Of a stretch of DNA of 64,000 bases, positions 33,201 through 42,622 are shown one piece after another. The stretch comes from Stenotrophomonas rhizophila (GTDB taxonomy: Bacteria; Pseudomonadota; Gammaproteobacteria; Xanthomonadales; Xanthomonadaceae). The translations under genes and the position numbers were made by a program. The DNA lies in assembly GCF_020857975.1 (NCBI RefSeq), contig NZ_JACWUO010000003.1, positions 186,001-250,000 of the forward strand, given 5' to 3'. Position 1 is the first letter of the stretch, and every line of letters begins with the position of its first letter. The notes under the pieces are model-generated. The model was not told the DNA's origin. It saw only the letters and a list, made by a program, of their open reading frames with translations, and ran no database searches.

Positions 33201-33716
33201 ATGACTCGTCTCAACGCGTTCTCGCGCGAACAACTGCTGGCCAGCGCCCGCGGTGAACTGTTCGGCCCGGGCAGCGGCCGCCTGCCCAACGATCCGATGC
33301 TGATGTTCGACCGCATCACCGACATCCGCGACAACGGCGGCCCACACGACAAGGGACTGGTACGCGCCGAACTGGATATCCGCCCCGACCTGTGGTTCTT
33401 CGGCTGCCATTTCATCGGCGACCCGGTGATGCCCGGCTGCCTCGGCCTGGACGCCATGTGGCAGCTCACCGGCTTCTTCCTGACCTGGATGGGCGCGCCC
33501 GGCCGCGGCCGCGCACTGGGCTGCGGCGAAGTGAAGTTCACCGGGCAGGTACTGCCGCAGGCCAAGCTGGTCAGCTACGAAATCGACATCACCCGCGTCA
33601 TCAACCGCAAGCTGGTCATGGCCCAGGCCGATGCCCGCATGCTGGTGGACGGCCGCGAAATCTATTCCGCCAAGGACCTCCGCGTAGGTCTGTTCACCTC
33701 CACCGAGAACTTCTGA
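33201..33716 (+). CDS. fabA: 3-hydroxydecanoyl-ACP dehydratase/isomerase
   Basis: 171 residues, identical in length and register to E. coli FabA. The active-site His70 is in [15 protein letters not shown] and Asp84 in LGLDAMWQ. It dehydrates 3-hydroxydecanoyl-ACP and isomerises trans-2 to cis-3-decenoyl-ACP, the branch point to unsaturated fatty acids. The start ATG 33201 follows an AGGA site. The stop overlaps the fabB start (TGATG). Confidence 0.95.
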   Translation: MTRLNAFSREQLLASARGELFGPGSGRLPNDPMLMFDRITDIRDNGGPHDKGLVRAELDIRPDLWFFGCHFIGDPVMPGCLGLDAMWQLTGFFLTWMGAPGRGRALGCGEVKFTGQVLPQAKLVSYEIDITRVINRKLVMAQADARMLVDGREIYSAKDLRVGLFTSTENF

Positions 33717-34924
33717 TGCGTCGCGTCGTCATTACCGGAATGGGCATCACCTCGTGCCTGGGCAACGACCTGGACACGGTCTCCAGCGCACTGCGCGAGG
33801 GCCGCCCCGGCATCCGCCACCTGCCCGACCATGCCGAAGCCGGCCTGCGCAGCCACGTTGGTGGCAACATCGAACTGGACCTGGACGCGCAGATCGACCG
33901 CAAGGTCAAGCGCTTCATGAGCGATGCCTCGGCCTACGCCTATATCGCCATGCGCGACGCGATCGCCGATGCCGGCCTGGACACCGAACAGGTGGCCAAC
34001 CCGCGTACCGGCCTGATCGCCGGCTCCGGCGGCGGCTCCAGCCAGTGGCAGGTCGAATCGGCCGACATCCTGCGCGCGCGTGGCGTGCGCAAGGTCGGCC
34101 CGTACATGGTGCCGCGCACGATGTGCTCGACCGTGTCGGCCTGCCTGGCCACCGCGTTCCAGATCAAGGGCCTGAGCTATTCGCTGTCGGCCGCCTGCGC
34201 CACCTCGGCGCACTGCATCGGCGCGGCCGCCGACCTGATCCGGCATGGCGCGCAGGACGTGATGTTCGCCGGCGGCGGTGAAGACCTGCACTGGTCGATG
34301 AGCGTCATGTTCGACGCCATGGGCGCGCTGTCCACCCGCTTCAACGACACCCCGGCCAATGCCTCGCGCCCGTACGACAAGGACCGCGACGGCTTCGTCA
34401 TCGCCGGTGGCGGCGGCATGCTGGTGCTGGAAGACTACGATCACGCCGTGGCACGTGGCGCGCGTATCCATGCCGAGCTGATCGGCTATGGCGTCACCTC
34501 CGATGGCGCGGACATGGTCGCTCCTTCCGGCGAAGGCGCGGTGCGCTGCATGAACATGGCCATGGCCAACCTGTCGGCCCCGATCGACTACCTCAACACG
34601 CACGGCACCTCGACCCCGCTGGGCGATGTCACCGAGCTGAAGGCGGTGCGCGAAGTGTTCGGCGAAGCGGTGCCGCCGCTGTCCTCGACCAAGGCGCTGT
34701 CGGGCCATTCGCTGGGGGCTGCCAGCGTGCATGAGGCGATCTACTGCCTGCTGATGATGCGCGACGGCTTCATCGCCGGCTCGGCCAACATCGGCGAGCT
34801 GGACCCGCTGGTGGAAGGCTTCCCGATCGTGCGCGACAGCACGCCGGCGCAGCTGAACACGGTGATGTCCAACAGCTTCGGCTTCGGTGGCACCAACGCG
34901 GCGCTGGTATTCGGCCGGGTGTGA
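33716..34924 (+). CDS. fabB: 3-oxoacyl-ACP synthase I
   Basis: 402 residues. The condensing-enzyme triad is Cys161 ([12 protein letters not shown]), a His in [11 protein letters not shown] and a His in [25 protein letters not shown] closes the protein. It extends cis-3-decenoyl-ACP and so partners FabA in unsaturated fatty acid synthesis. It is translationally coupled to fabA (TGATG) and ended by a strong terminator. Confidence 0.95.
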   Translation: MRRVVITGMGITSCLGNDLDTVSSALREGRPGIRHLPDHAEAGLRSHVGGNIELDLDAQIDRKVKRFMSDASAYAYIAMRDAIADAGLDTEQVANPRTGLIAGSGGGSSQWQVESADILRARGVRKVGPYMVPRTMCSTVSACLATAFQIKGLSYSLSAACATSAHCIGAAADLIRHGAQDVMFAGGGEDLHWSMSVMFDAMGALSTRFNDTPANASRPYDKDRDGFVIAGGGGMLVLEDYDHAVARGARIHAELIGYGVTSDGADMVAPSGEGAVRCMNMAMANLSAPIDYLNTHGTSTPLGDVTELKAVREVFGEAVPPLSSTKALSGHSLGAASVHEAIYCLLMMRDGFIAGSANIGELDPLVEGFPIVRDSTPAQLNTVMSNSFGFGGTNAALVFGRV

Positions 34925-34945
34925 CCGGCGGTTGATGCGGTGACG

Positions 34946-34975
34946 AAAAGCCCGGCCGATGCGCCGGGCTTTTTC
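34946..34975. terminator. Rho-independent terminator of fabAB
   Basis: AAAAGCCCGGC-CGATGC-GCCGGGCTTTTT, 22 bp after the fabB stop. Confidence 0.92.
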
Positions 34976-35055
34976 ATGGTTCCCGGGCAGCATCGCCAAT
35001 GTACGCGCGCGGGTATGAGCCCTGGCACCTGCGGCGATCGACGCGTTTTTGTTTC

Positions 35056-35628
35056 GGTAGGGTCGCATCCCGATCGACTGCCGATGACCTGCGCAACGTT
35101 CGTTGATGGCATGGCCTGGAAGCGAAGCGGGCTTCGGCGGCGGTCATGCGTTCGTCGTGCCGATCACCGGTGTCGGCAGTCGTTTGGGAACCGACCCTAC
35201 CGGCCGGGAGCCTGGGTGCCTATGGCGGGTTCTGCTTCGGTAGGGTCGCATCCCGATCGACTGCCGATGACCTGCGCAACGTTCGTTGATGGCATGGTCT
35301 GGAAGCGAAGCGGGCTTCGGCAGGGATCATGCGTTCGTCGTGCCGATCACCGTTATCGGCAGTCGTTTGGGAACCGACCCTACCGGAGGTGGCACGTCCA
35401 GGCACCTGCGATGCGCTGGTAGGGTCGCATCCCGATCGACTGCCGATCACCTGCGCAACGTTCGTTGATGGCATGGGCTGGAAGCGAAGCGAGATTCGGC
35501 AGGGGTCATGCGTTCGTCGGGCCGATCACCGGTATCGGCAGTCGTTTGGGAACCGACCCTACCGAAAGGGTCATGCGTTCGTCGTGCCGCTCACCGGTAT
35601 CGGCGGTCGTTCGGGAACCGACCCTACC
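35056..35628. repeat. Array of GGTAGGGTCG dyad elements (3 full + 1 partial)
   Basis: Three 146-bp copies (35056-35201, 35239-35384, 35418-35563) each start GGTAGGGTCGCATCCC and end GGGAACCGACCCTACC. The ends are imperfect inverted repeats about 30 bp long, and a small GAAGC...GCTTC hairpin sits in the middle. The spacers (37 and 33 bp) differ in sequence. A fourth, left-truncated copy (about 35568-35628) abuts and provides the TAG stop of the HAD gene. Predicted short peptides inside are artefacts of the repeat. No gene is present in 34976-35623. Confidence 0.9.
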
Positions 35629-36301
35629 GAAGGTGGGTCAGCAGCAGGCTGTGCGCGTCGGCCAGCGAGGCGACGATGCGATGGCCCAGCGCGCGCAGTG
35701 CTTGGTCGGGGTGCACCAGGTCCGGGACCTGGATGGCGGTCATGCCCGCGCCCACCGCCGCGCGGATCCCCGCCGGCGAATCTTCCAGCGCCAGGCAGCG
35801 CGTGGGGTGCTTGCCCAGCCGCTGCGCCGCCAGCAGGTAGATGTCCGGTGCCGGCTTGGGGTGGGCGACATCGCCGCTGGTCACCACCACCTCGAAGAAC
35901 CGCAGCAGCCCGGCCGCCGCCAGCTTGCGCGACGCCCGTGGCTGCCGCGTGGTGGTCGCCACCGCGCGGGCGATGCCGTGGTCGTCCAGCAGCTGCAGCA
36001 GCTCCATGATCCCCGGCCGCAACGGCAGGCCGGCCTGCGTGCGTGCCTCGTACAGATCGTGGCAGCGCGCCAACAAGGCCGCCACCTGGTCCGCATCAAC
36101 GCGCTGCCGCAGCAACTGCCCGCAGTCGCGGTCGCCCAGGCCCACCATCTGCAGCCAGAACCCGTCCTCGAACGGCAACTGCAGCTCGCGCGCGGCCTGC
36201 GACCAGCACGCGATCGACACCCGCTCGCTGTCGATCATCAAGCCATCCATGTCGAAAATGACGGCGTCGGGCAGGAACGGCAGTTCTGCGATCATGGTCA
36301 T
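35624..36301 (-). CDS. HAD-superfamily phosphatase (beta-phosphoglucomutase-like)
   Basis: 225 residues from ATG 36301. HAD motif I is VIFDMDGLMIDSE, motif II is ATTTRQPR, and motifs III/IV are HPKPAPDIYL with ALEDSPAGIRAA. The cap helix (ARELQLPFEDGFWLQMVGLGDRDC) is of the subfamily I type found in sugar-phosphate phosphatases and phosphoglucomutase relatives. The substrate is not deducible. It is translationally coupled to rsuA (ATGA). The TAG stop comes from the GTAG end of the adjoining repeat array, so the C-terminus (HSLLLTHLR) may have been set by a repeat insertion. Confidence 0.85.
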   Translation of the reverse strand: MTMIAELPFLPDAVIFDMDGLMIDSERVSIACWSQAARELQLPFEDGFWLQMVGLGDRDCGQLLRQRVDADQVAALLARCHDLYEARTQAGLPLRPGIMELLQLLDDHGIARAVATTTRQPRASRKLAAAGLLRFFEVVVTSGDVAHPKPAPDIYLLAAQRLGKHPTRCLALEDSPAGIRAAVGAGMTAIQVPDLVHPDQALRALGHRIVASLADAHSLLLTHLR

Positions 36302-37002
36302 GGCACGTTGAACAGGGTATCCAGGTCGCCGGCGTCGAGCGTGCGCCACTGGCCTTCGCCCAGATCGCCCAGCGACAGCCCGCCGATGCGGCTGCGGTGC
36401 AGCGCCTGGACATGGTTGCCCACCGCGGCGAACATCCGCCGCGCCTGGTGGTAGCGGCCTTCATGCAGCACCAGCTGCGCCTGGCGCGGCGACTGCACCA
36501 GCAGCTCGGCCGGCAACAACGGTTTGTCGTCCGATTCCAGCAGCAACGTGCCGCTGGCGAAACGCGCGGTCTCATCGCCGCGCAGGTCTTCGGCCAGGGT
36601 CACCTCGTAGGCCTTGTCCAGGCGCGACTTGGGCGACACGATCCGGTGCAGCAGCGCACCGTCGTCGGTCATCAGCAGCATGCCGCTGGTGTCGCGGTCC
36701 AGCCGGCCCACCGAAGACAGCAGCGGCGAGCGCTCGCGGTAGCGCGGCGGCAGCAGGTCGTAGATCAGCCGGCCCTTGTCCTTGGTCGAGCAGGTATACC
36801 CGCGCGGCTTGTGCAGCAGCAGGGTCAAGCCATGCGGCGGGTCCAGCGGCTCGCCGTCGACCCGGATCGCCTCGTGCGCGAGCAGGTCATCGGCATACAG
36901 CACCTCGCCGTCGGCGTCGGTGACCCGGCCCTCGCGGAACATCAGCTGCACCTGCTTGCGACTGCCATAGCCCAGGTTGGCCAGCAGCTTGACCAGCTTC
37001 AT
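36298..37002 (-). CDS. rsuA: 16S rRNA pseudouridine synthase (RsuA family)
   Basis: 234 residues. An N-terminal S4 RNA-binding domain (MKLVKLLANLGYGSRKQVQLMFREGRV) is followed by the catalytic domain with Asp102 in SSVGRLDRDTSG. LLLHKPRGYTCST and EGRYHQARRMFAAVGNHVQALHRSRIG are RsuA/RluE-family motifs. It most likely forms pseudouridine 516 in 16S rRNA. It overlaps by ATGA both rsmC upstream and the HAD gene downstream, forming a three-gene unit with two rRNA modifiers. Confidence 0.88.
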   Translation of the reverse strand: MKLVKLLANLGYGSRKQVQLMFREGRVTDADGEVLYADDLLAHEAIRVDGEPLDPPHGLTLLLHKPRGYTCSTKDKGRLIYDLLPPRYRERSPLLSSVGRLDRDTSGMLLMTDDGALLHRIVSPKSRLDKAYEVTLAEDLRGDETARFASGTLLLESDDKPLLPAELLVQSPRQAQLVLHEGRYHQARRMFAAVGNHVQALHRSRIGGLSLGDLGEGQWRTLDAGDLDTLFNVP

Positions 37003-38123
37003 GCACGGTCCCAGTTGCGGCTGCGCGGGCTGTCCTTGACCCGGGCCGGCTCCCGGGCGCGGCCGGTGTCCTTCATGCGGGTCGCTTCGATCAGCTTGAA
37101 ACCGTCGCGCTCGGCCGCCACCCGCACCTGGCCGAAGCTCGCGTTGAGGATCTGCTCATACGGCAGGTGGCGGTTGGCCACCAGCCACATCCGCCCGCCC
37201 GGGCGCAGTGCCTGCGCGGCCACGGCGATGAAACGCTGGCCGATGTCGGGGCGGTCGGCGCGCGAGGGGGTGTGGAACGGCGGGTTGGTGACGATGAAAT
37301 CGTACTGGCCTTCGATCCCGGCGGTGACATCCTGCCAGTGGAAGCCCAGCAGCGCCGGCTTGCCCAGCGCGGCCAGGTTCTCGCGGGCCAGGGCCAGGGC
37401 GCGGCCCTCGGCCTCGAACAGGTCCAACGCAGTCACGCCCGGGCAGCGGGACAGTACTTCGACCGAGAGATAGCCGAAGCCAGCGCCCAGGTCGGCGCCA
37501 CGGCCGGCCAAGTCGGCCGGCAGCTGCTCGACCAGCAGGGCCGAGGCCGGGTCGATGCGGTCCCAGGCGAAGATGCCCGGGCGGCTCTGGAAACGCCCGC
37601 CCAGGATCGGCCGCGGCGCATCCAGCGTAGCCCAGCGCTGGGCCAGGGCGGCATCGTGCTGGCCGTTCAGCGGCGCGGTCCAGTAGCTGCGGCAATGGTT
37701 CTTGGTCAGCTTGCCGCCCAGGCCGGCCAGCTGCTGCAGGTCGCCTTCGCCGGAGCGCGCGCCCTCGTTGTTGTGCTGGCAGGCCACCACGATGCCGCCG
37801 GGGGCGGCCAGGGCCAGCGCACGGGCGAACAGCGCCTTGGCTTCTTCACGCTGGCGCGGCGGCAGCACCAGGACCAGCGCGTAGCGGGTGGGGTCGGCGG
37901 CCAGCTGCTGTTCGTCGCGCACGGTCCAGCCACTGGCTTCCAGCGCATCGGCGAACGGGCGGAAGCTCTGCTCGCAGACCAGTTGGCCGGGCTGGGCATG
38001 CTCGCGCAGCGGCGCGCCGTCGCGGGCGCGCAGGAACAGCACCGGGCCGGCGGGCCAGGACAGCACGCCGCTGGCGAACGGCAGGAACAGGGTTTCCAGG
38101 GGGGCGTCGTGCTGGGCAGCCAT
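36999..38123 (-). CDS. rsmC: 16S rRNA (guanine-N2) methyltransferase RsmC-like
   Basis: 374 residues from ATG 38123. A divergent N-terminal methyltransferase-like domain is followed by the active C-terminal domain: SAM-binding GADLGAGFGYLSVEVL, ALDLFEAEGRAL and the catalytic IVTNPPFHTP (N-P-P-F). The RsmC/RlmG layout is clear; E. coli RsmC methylates G1207 of 16S rRNA. An upstream ATG at 38153 is also in frame, but a TAGAAT -10-like box overlaps it, so 38123 is preferred. The Lys/Arg-rich tail (RAREPARVKDSPRSRNWDRA) is longer than usual. Confidence 0.82.
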   Translation of the reverse strand: MAAQHDAPLETLFLPFASGVLSWPAGPVLFLRARDGAPLREHAQPGQLVCEQSFRPFADALEASGWTVRDEQQLAADPTRYALVLVLPPRQREEAKALFARALALAAPGGIVVACQHNNEGARSGEGDLQQLAGLGGKLTKNHCRSYWTAPLNGQHDAALAQRWATLDAPRPILGGRFQSRPGIFAWDRIDPASALLVEQLPADLAGRGADLGAGFGYLSVEVLSRCPGVTALDLFEAEGRALALARENLAALGKPALLGFHWQDVTAGIEGQYDFIVTNPPFHTPSRADRPDIGQRFIAVAAQALRPGGRMWLVANRHLPYEQILNASFGQVRVAAERDGFKLIEATRMKDTGRAREPARVKDSPRSRNWDRA

Positions 38124-38274
38124 TGGGGGGCACATCTTGAAAGAGACGGCCATTCTACCGGTTCGCCCGGATCGGGCCCGGCGCGACCGGATTTGCGTTT
38201 ATTCAACGCTGCCTTGATGCCCTGCCAACATCCAAACCGGCAGGGTGGGGGCTCACCTGCAATGGAGATGGCTC

Positions 38275-38538
38275 ATGCGTGCATTGTTTGTCGGCGGCGT
38301 GGTGGACAACAGCGAAATGGACATGGAGGGCGGGCAACCACCCGTGCACTACCCCGAAGACACCGGCGGCGGGCATTCGCGCTACCGCCTGCACCAGATC
38401 GGCAAGCAGGCCGACGGTACGGTCGCCTACGCGGTCTACGGTGCCCCGGACATGGCCGATGAGGAAGTAGCGCGGGTGGCCGATGAACGCGCCTATGCGC
38501 GCCGTTTCGAGGCCGAAGCGGAACTGTTCGTGCACTGA
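38275..38538 (+). CDS. Conserved small protein of unknown function
   Basis: 87 residues from ATG 38275 with a GGAG site. The sequence MRALFVGGVVDNSEMDMEGG, PPVHYPEDTGGG and ERAYARRFEAEAELFVH has no signal peptide, TM segment or motif I recognise. The amino-acid usage and ribosome site look genuine. It stands alone between rsmC and the SMAG cluster. I infer lineage restriction but cannot search. Confidence 0.6.
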   Translation: MRALFVGGVVDNSEMDMEGGQPPVHYPEDTGGGHSRYRLHQIGKQADGTVAYAVYGAPDMADEEVARVADERAYARRFEAEAELFVH

Positions 38539-38547
38539 CCCTCGACG

Positions 38548-38656
38548 GTAGGTCCGACCCATGGTCCGACGCGGTTGGTCCGGACCTCACGATGTCCGAG
38601 CATGGCTCGGACCCACCCATTGGGGGCGCGTTGCCCGAGCGCGGCTCGGGCCTACC
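38548..38656. repeat. Cluster of three SMAG-type palindromes
   Basis: GTAGGTCCGACC-CAT-GGTCCGAC (38548-38570), TGTCCGAGC-AT-GGCTCGGAC (38594-38613) and TGCCCGAGC-GC-GGCTCGGGC+CTACC (38632-38656). The CTAC of the last supplies the TAG stop of the hybrid histidine kinase on the minus strand. Confidence 0.8.
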
Positions 38657-40700
38657 GGTTGGCCAGCACGCTGCGGACCGCCGACACCAGCTGGGCCACC
38701 GAATACGGCTTGGCCACATGCTCCTGGAAACCCGATGCCAGCGCGCGCTTGCGGTCGTCGGCGCGGGCCAGGGCGGTGACCGCCACCGCTGGCAATACCT
38801 GCGATTCCACCCCGATATCCTCGCGCAGGGTACGCACCAGGCCGTAGCCGTCCATGCCGGGCATGCCGATATCGGTGAGCAGCACGTCGATGCCGGCATG
38901 GCCGCCGGCGTCGAGCAGGGCCAGGGCTTCGCCGGCCGAGGCGGCGGCGGTGACTTCGGCGCCCTGCTCTTCCAGCAGCCGGCGCAGGTATTCCAGCACT
39001 TCGGGCTGGTCTTCCACCGCCAGCAGGTGCAGGCCCTTGAGCGGGAACGGTTCGATCACCTGTTCGCTGATCGGGCCGCTGAATACTTCGCGCAGCGGGC
39101 GGCCTTCGGCCTGCGGCTGGTAGCGCGGCAGGCGCACGGTGAAGGTAGCGCCGCGGCCGTGGCCTTCGCTGCTGGCCGCTACCGCGCCGCCATGCAGTTC
39201 CACCAATTGCTGGGCGATGGCCAGGCCCAGCCCGAGGCCGCCGTGGCGGCGGGTGGTGGTGCCGTCGGCCTGGCGGAAACGGCTGAACAGATGGCGCAGG
39301 AATTCCGGGGCGATACCGTCGCCGGAATCGGCCACGCTGATCGACCAGTGCCCGCCATCCTCGTCCAGGGTCACCACCACGCTGCCTTCGGCCGGGGTGA
39401 ACTTGATCGCATTGGACAGCAGGTTCCACAGCACCTGCTGCAGGCGGGTGGCATCGCCGAGCACCCAGGCGGCCTGCTCGGGCAGCACCAGGCGCATCGC
39501 CAGCGCCTTGCCCTCGGCCACCAGCTCCTGCGCGCGCATGGCTTCGGTCAGCAGGTCGCGCAGGTCCAGCACTTCCACTTCCAGCTGCACCTTGCCCAGC
39601 AGCATGCTGCTCAGGTCCAGCATGTCCGAGATCAGCCGCTTCTGCGCCATCGCGCTGTTGGCGATCACGCCCAGCCCCTTGTACAGCGGGCTGCTGGCGT
39701 CCACCCGCTGCAGCAGCAGTTCGCTCCAGCCCAGGATGGTGGTCAACGGCGTGCGCAGTTCGTGCGACAGCGTGGCCAGGAATTCGTCCTTCAGCCGCGC
39801 CATGTTTTCGGCGGCACTGCGCGCGGCGCGTTCGGACTGCAGCAGTTCCTCGCGCGCCATTTCGATTTCGCGCCGCTCGGTCACGTCCGGGCTGCTGCCG
39901 GCCAGGCCGATGAAGCGCCCCATCCGCGAGAAGCGCGGCCGTGCGTTCATCTCCAACCAGCGCCACTGGCCGTCGGCACGCCGGCCGCGCACCAGCGCAT
40001 GCATCGAACGCTGCGCCTTGAGCGCCTCATGCAGCTCGTACTCGAATACCGACGCATCGTCGGGGTGCACCAGGCCGCGCCAGACATCTTCGGGCACGCG
40101 CTGCTCATCGCCGCCGAAGAACTCGGTGAAGGCGCTGTTGACGAAGCGGGCATGGCCACGTTCGTCCAGCACCCACACCGGCATCGGCAGGCCGTCGGCC
40201 AGCGCGCTGAAGCGCGCCTCGCTTTCGGCCAGTTCCACTTCGATCTGCTTGCGGTTGGTGATATCGAAGAACACCACCGCCACGTGGTGCTCGTGCGGCT
40301 CGCCGACCCGTACCGCTTCCACCGAGTACCAGCGGCCCAGTGCGCGGGCCTCCATTTCGAACTGCTGGGCCACCCCGGTCAGCGCAACCTGGCCATACAC
40401 GCGGTACCAGTCGGTTTCATGGCTGGGCTGCAGCACGCTCATGCGCTGCCCGCAGGCATTGCTGAGCCCGGTATTGCGTTCGAAGGCCTCGTTGACCTCC
40501 AGGAAGCGGTAATCCACCGCCACGCCGTCCTTGAACATCACCTCGAGCACGCAGAACCCGGCATTCATCTGCTCCAGCACGCTCCGGTACAAGCCGGGGT
40601 CCGATGCCGTGGCCACGAAGGGGGCTCGTTCCAATGTTGAGGTGGGCAGGCTGGGCAAGGGCGTCAAGGGGGCAACTGGCGAAGCGGAGGGACACAGCAT
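38652..40700 (-). CDS. Hybrid histidine kinase (PAS-PAS-HisKA-HATPase-REC)
   Basis: 682 residues with no TM segment, so cytosolic. PAS 1 spans about 35-150, ending FFDITNRKQIE; PAS 2 with PAC spans about 160-280, ending SPDVTERREIEMA. HisKA has about H313 (LATLSHELRTPLT). HATPase follows with NLLSNAIKFTP, DSGDGIAPEF and GLGLGLAIAQQLVELHGG. The receiver phospho-acceptor is D610 (LLTDIGMPGMDG). No output protein is encoded beside it, so its partner is elsewhere. The last codon and the TAG stop lie in a SMAG palindrome. Confidence 0.9.
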   Translation of the reverse strand: MLCPSASPVAPLTPLPSLPTSTLERAPFVATASDPGLYRSVLEQMNAGFCVLEVMFKDGVAVDYRFLEVNEAFERNTGLSNACGQRMSVLQPSHETDWYRVYGQVALTGVAQQFEMEARALGRWYSVEAVRVGEPHEHHVAVVFFDITNRKQIEVELAESEARFSALADGLPMPVWVLDERGHARFVNSAFTEFFGGDEQRVPEDVWRGLVHPDDASVFEYELHEALKAQRSMHALVRGRRADGQWRWLEMNARPRFSRMGRFIGLAGSSPDVTERREIEMAREELLQSERAARSAAENMARLKDEFLATLSHELRTPLTTILGWSELLLQRVDASSPLYKGLGVIANSAMAQKRLISDMLDLSSMLLGKVQLEVEVLDLRDLLTEAMRAQELVAEGKALAMRLVLPEQAAWVLGDATRLQQVLWNLLSNAIKFTPAEGSVVVTLDEDGGHWSISVADSGDGIAPEFLRHLFSRFRQADGTTTRRHGGLGLGLAIAQQLVELHGGAVAASSEGHGRGATFTVRLPRYQPQAEGRPLREVFSGPISEQVIEPFPLKGLHLLAVEDQPEVLEYLRRLLEEQGAEVTAAASAGEALALLDAGGHAGIDVLLTDIGMPGMDGYGLVRTLREDIGVESQVLPAVAVTALARADDRKRALASGFQEHVAKPYSVAQLVSAVRSVLANR

Positions 40701-40879
40701 CGTCCAGGGCGCGTATTCGTAGCGTCAAGCGTGGGGCACCGATGGCCCCTCTGGATGAAGACGCGGGTGAATTGGCGGCAACGGACACCGTATGGCGAGG
40801 ATACTGCCGATTGTCCCGGGGGCCTATCGGGATCACACTGACAGCCTGCCCGATCCGTGATCACCACCGAGGATTCGTC

Positions 40880-41446
40880 ATGAAACGCTCGCCTCCGCTG
40901 TTGACCGGCACCCTGGCCTGCCTGCTGGCGATCGGAGCGGCCCAGGCCGCCGCGCCACGCACCGTGACCGATCCCCAGGCGCCGCGGGCCCTGGCCGGCG
41001 ACAGCGCGGTGCAGGTGCAGTGGACCGATCCGGCCCAGTTCAGCGAAATCCGCCAGAGCAGCAACCGCTTCGAGGCCGAACGCGGCAACTGGGTGGAGCA
41101 GCTGGCGCAGTATCTGCGCAGCGCCGCCGGCAAGCGCCTGGCGCCGGGGCAGTCGCTGGAGGTGACCATTACCGACATCGAACGCGCCGGCGACTACGAA
41201 CCGTGGCATGGCCCGCGCGCCAACGACATCCGCATCCTGCGCGACCTCTACCCGCCACGGATCAGCCTGACCTTCAGCCTGCGCGATGCGCAGGGCCAGG
41301 TGCTGGCCGAGGGCGAGCGCAAGCTGTCCGACAGCGGCTACCTGCACAACCTGGGGCTGCAGCGCAGCTCGGACCCGCTGCGTTACGAGAAGAAGCTGCT
41401 CGACGACTGGCTCCAGCGCGAGCTGCGCGGCGCGGCAGGCCGGTAG
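40880..41446 (+). CDS. DUF3016-like exported protein
   Basis: 188 residues. The signal peptide (MKRSPPLLTGTLACLLAIGAAQAA) is followed by a region (VQVQWTDPAQFSEIRQSSNRFEAERGNWVEQLAQYL...LEVTITDIERAGDYEPWHGPRANDIRILRDLYPPRISLTFSLRDAQGQVLAEGERKLSD) matching the DUF3016 layout. It is a periplasmic protein of unknown role. A promoter-like divergence faces the hybrid kinase gene. Its TAG stop is within a GTAG palindrome. Confidence 0.75.
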   Translation: MKRSPPLLTGTLACLLAIGAAQAAAPRTVTDPQAPRALAGDSAVQVQWTDPAQFSEIRQSSNRFEAERGNWVEQLAQYLRSAAGKRLAPGQSLEVTITDIERAGDYEPWHGPRANDIRILRDLYPPRISLTFSLRDAQGQVLAEGERKLSDSGYLHNLGLQRSSDPLRYEKKLLDDWLQRELRGAAGR

Positions 41447-41539
41447 CGCCGGGCCGCCCGGCGCCGCGCGGAAGGCATCCACGCATGGCGTGGATCTACC
41501 CGCTCATCCTGCCGGGACGTAGCCACGCCATGCGTGGCT
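41443..41539. repeat. Three GTAG/REP palindromes downstream of the DUF3016 gene
   Basis: GTAGCGCCGGG-CCG-CCCGGCGC at 41443-41463 provides the TAG stop of the gene before it. ATCCACGC-ATG-GCGTGGAT+CTAC lies at 41477-41499. GTAGCCACGC-CAT-GCGTGGCT lies at 41519-41539. They fill the convergent gap to the alanine racemase gene. Confidence 0.8.
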
Positions 41540-41545
41540 GGGCCC

Positions 41546-42622
41546 TCAGCCGCCTACGAGCTCGTGCGGCACGCGCTTGACCGCGCAGGGCAGCTGGTAG
41601 GCGCTCACCCCGCACAGCGGGGCCAGTACATCCAGCCGCGGCGATTCGCCCCACAGCGTCACCGTGCTGCCGATCCCGGCCTGCGGCAGGTCGGTCAGGT
41701 CCACGGTCAGCATGTCCATCGACACCCGCCCGATCAGCGTGGCTGCCTGGCCATCGATCAGCACCGGGGTGCCGTTCGGCGCGAACTGCGGATAGCCGTC
41801 GGCATAGCCCAGTGCCACCACGCCGACCCGGGTCGGGCGCTGGGCGACGAAGCGCGCGCCATACCCGACCGGCTCGCCCACCTCGATCTGGCGCACCGCG
41901 AAGATCTTCGACTGCATGGTCATCACCGGGCGCAGCCGCAGGGTCTGCGCGGTCTGTACCGGCAACGGGTTGGCCCCGTACAGCATCAGGCCCGGGCGTA
42001 CCCAGTCGCTGCGCACGTCCGGCCAGCCCAGCAGGGCCGGCGAGTTGCACAGGCTGGTTTCCCCGGCCAGGCCGTCGATCGCCGCGGCAAAGGCAGCGGC
42101 CTGCTCGCCGGTGCGCGCGCTGTCCAGTTCATCGGCGCGCGCCATATGGCTCATCAACACCATCGGCGCGATCTGCGGCAGCGCCGACAGGCGCGCATGC
42201 GCGGCGCGGAAATCGGCCGGCGACAGGCCCAGGCGGTGCATGCCGCTGTCCAGCTTCAACCACACCTGCAGCGTGGCGGTGGTCTGGAACGCGGCCACCG
42301 CGTCGACCTGCCAGGGTGCGGCCACGGCGAACCACAGGTCGTGCTGCACGATCAGCGGCAGCTCGTCGGCCTCGAAGAAACCTTCCAGCAGCAGGATCGG
42401 CGCGGTGATGCCGGCGCTGCGCAGCTCCAGGGCTTCTTCGATGCAGGCTACGCCGAACGCATCGGCCTGGCCCTGCAGCGCGCGCGCGCAGGCCACCGCA
42501 CCATGCCCGTAGGCATCGGCCTTGACCGCGGCCAGGGTCTTGCGGCCCCCGCCGAGTTCACGGGCCAGCTGGAAGTTCGAACGCAGCGCGTCCAGGTCGA
42601 TCAACGCGCGGGCTGGGCGCAT
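41546..42622 (-). CDS. dadX: Alanine racemase (catabolic type, DadX)
   Basis: 358 residues. The PLP lysine is K34 ([11 protein letters not shown]), and the second catalytic base Tyr is in [10 protein letters not shown] (about 255). [21 protein letters not shown] and [14 protein letters not shown] match the family. It interconverts L- and D-alanine. The start overlaps the dadA 3' end by 22 bp, so dadA-dadX is a single transcript for alanine catabolism, with an Lrp-type regulator divergent upstream. No second racemase is in the window, so it may also serve peptidoglycan synthesis. Confidence 0.93.
   Translation of the reverse strand: MRPARALIDLDALRSNFQLARELGGGRKTLAAVKADAYGHGAVACARALQGQADAFGVACIEEALELRSAGITAPILLLEGFFEADELPLIVQHDLWFAVAAPWQVDAVAAFQTTATLQVWLKLDSGMHRLGLSPADFRAAHARLSALPQIAPMVLMSHMARADELDSARTGEQAAAFAAAIDGLAGETSLCNSPALLGWPDVRSDWVRPGLMLYGANPLPVQTAQTLRLRPVMTMQSKIFAVRQIEVGEPVGYGARFVAQRPTRVGVVALGYADGYPQFAPNGTPVLIDGQAATLIGRVSMDMLTVDLTDLPQAGIGSTVTLWGESPRLDVLAPLCGVSAYQLPCAVKRVPHELVGG

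Noticed and set aside
35056..35628. CRISPR array
   Set aside because: Repeats are 145 bp dyads with short spacers, no cas gene is nearby and the unit is a REP-type dyad.
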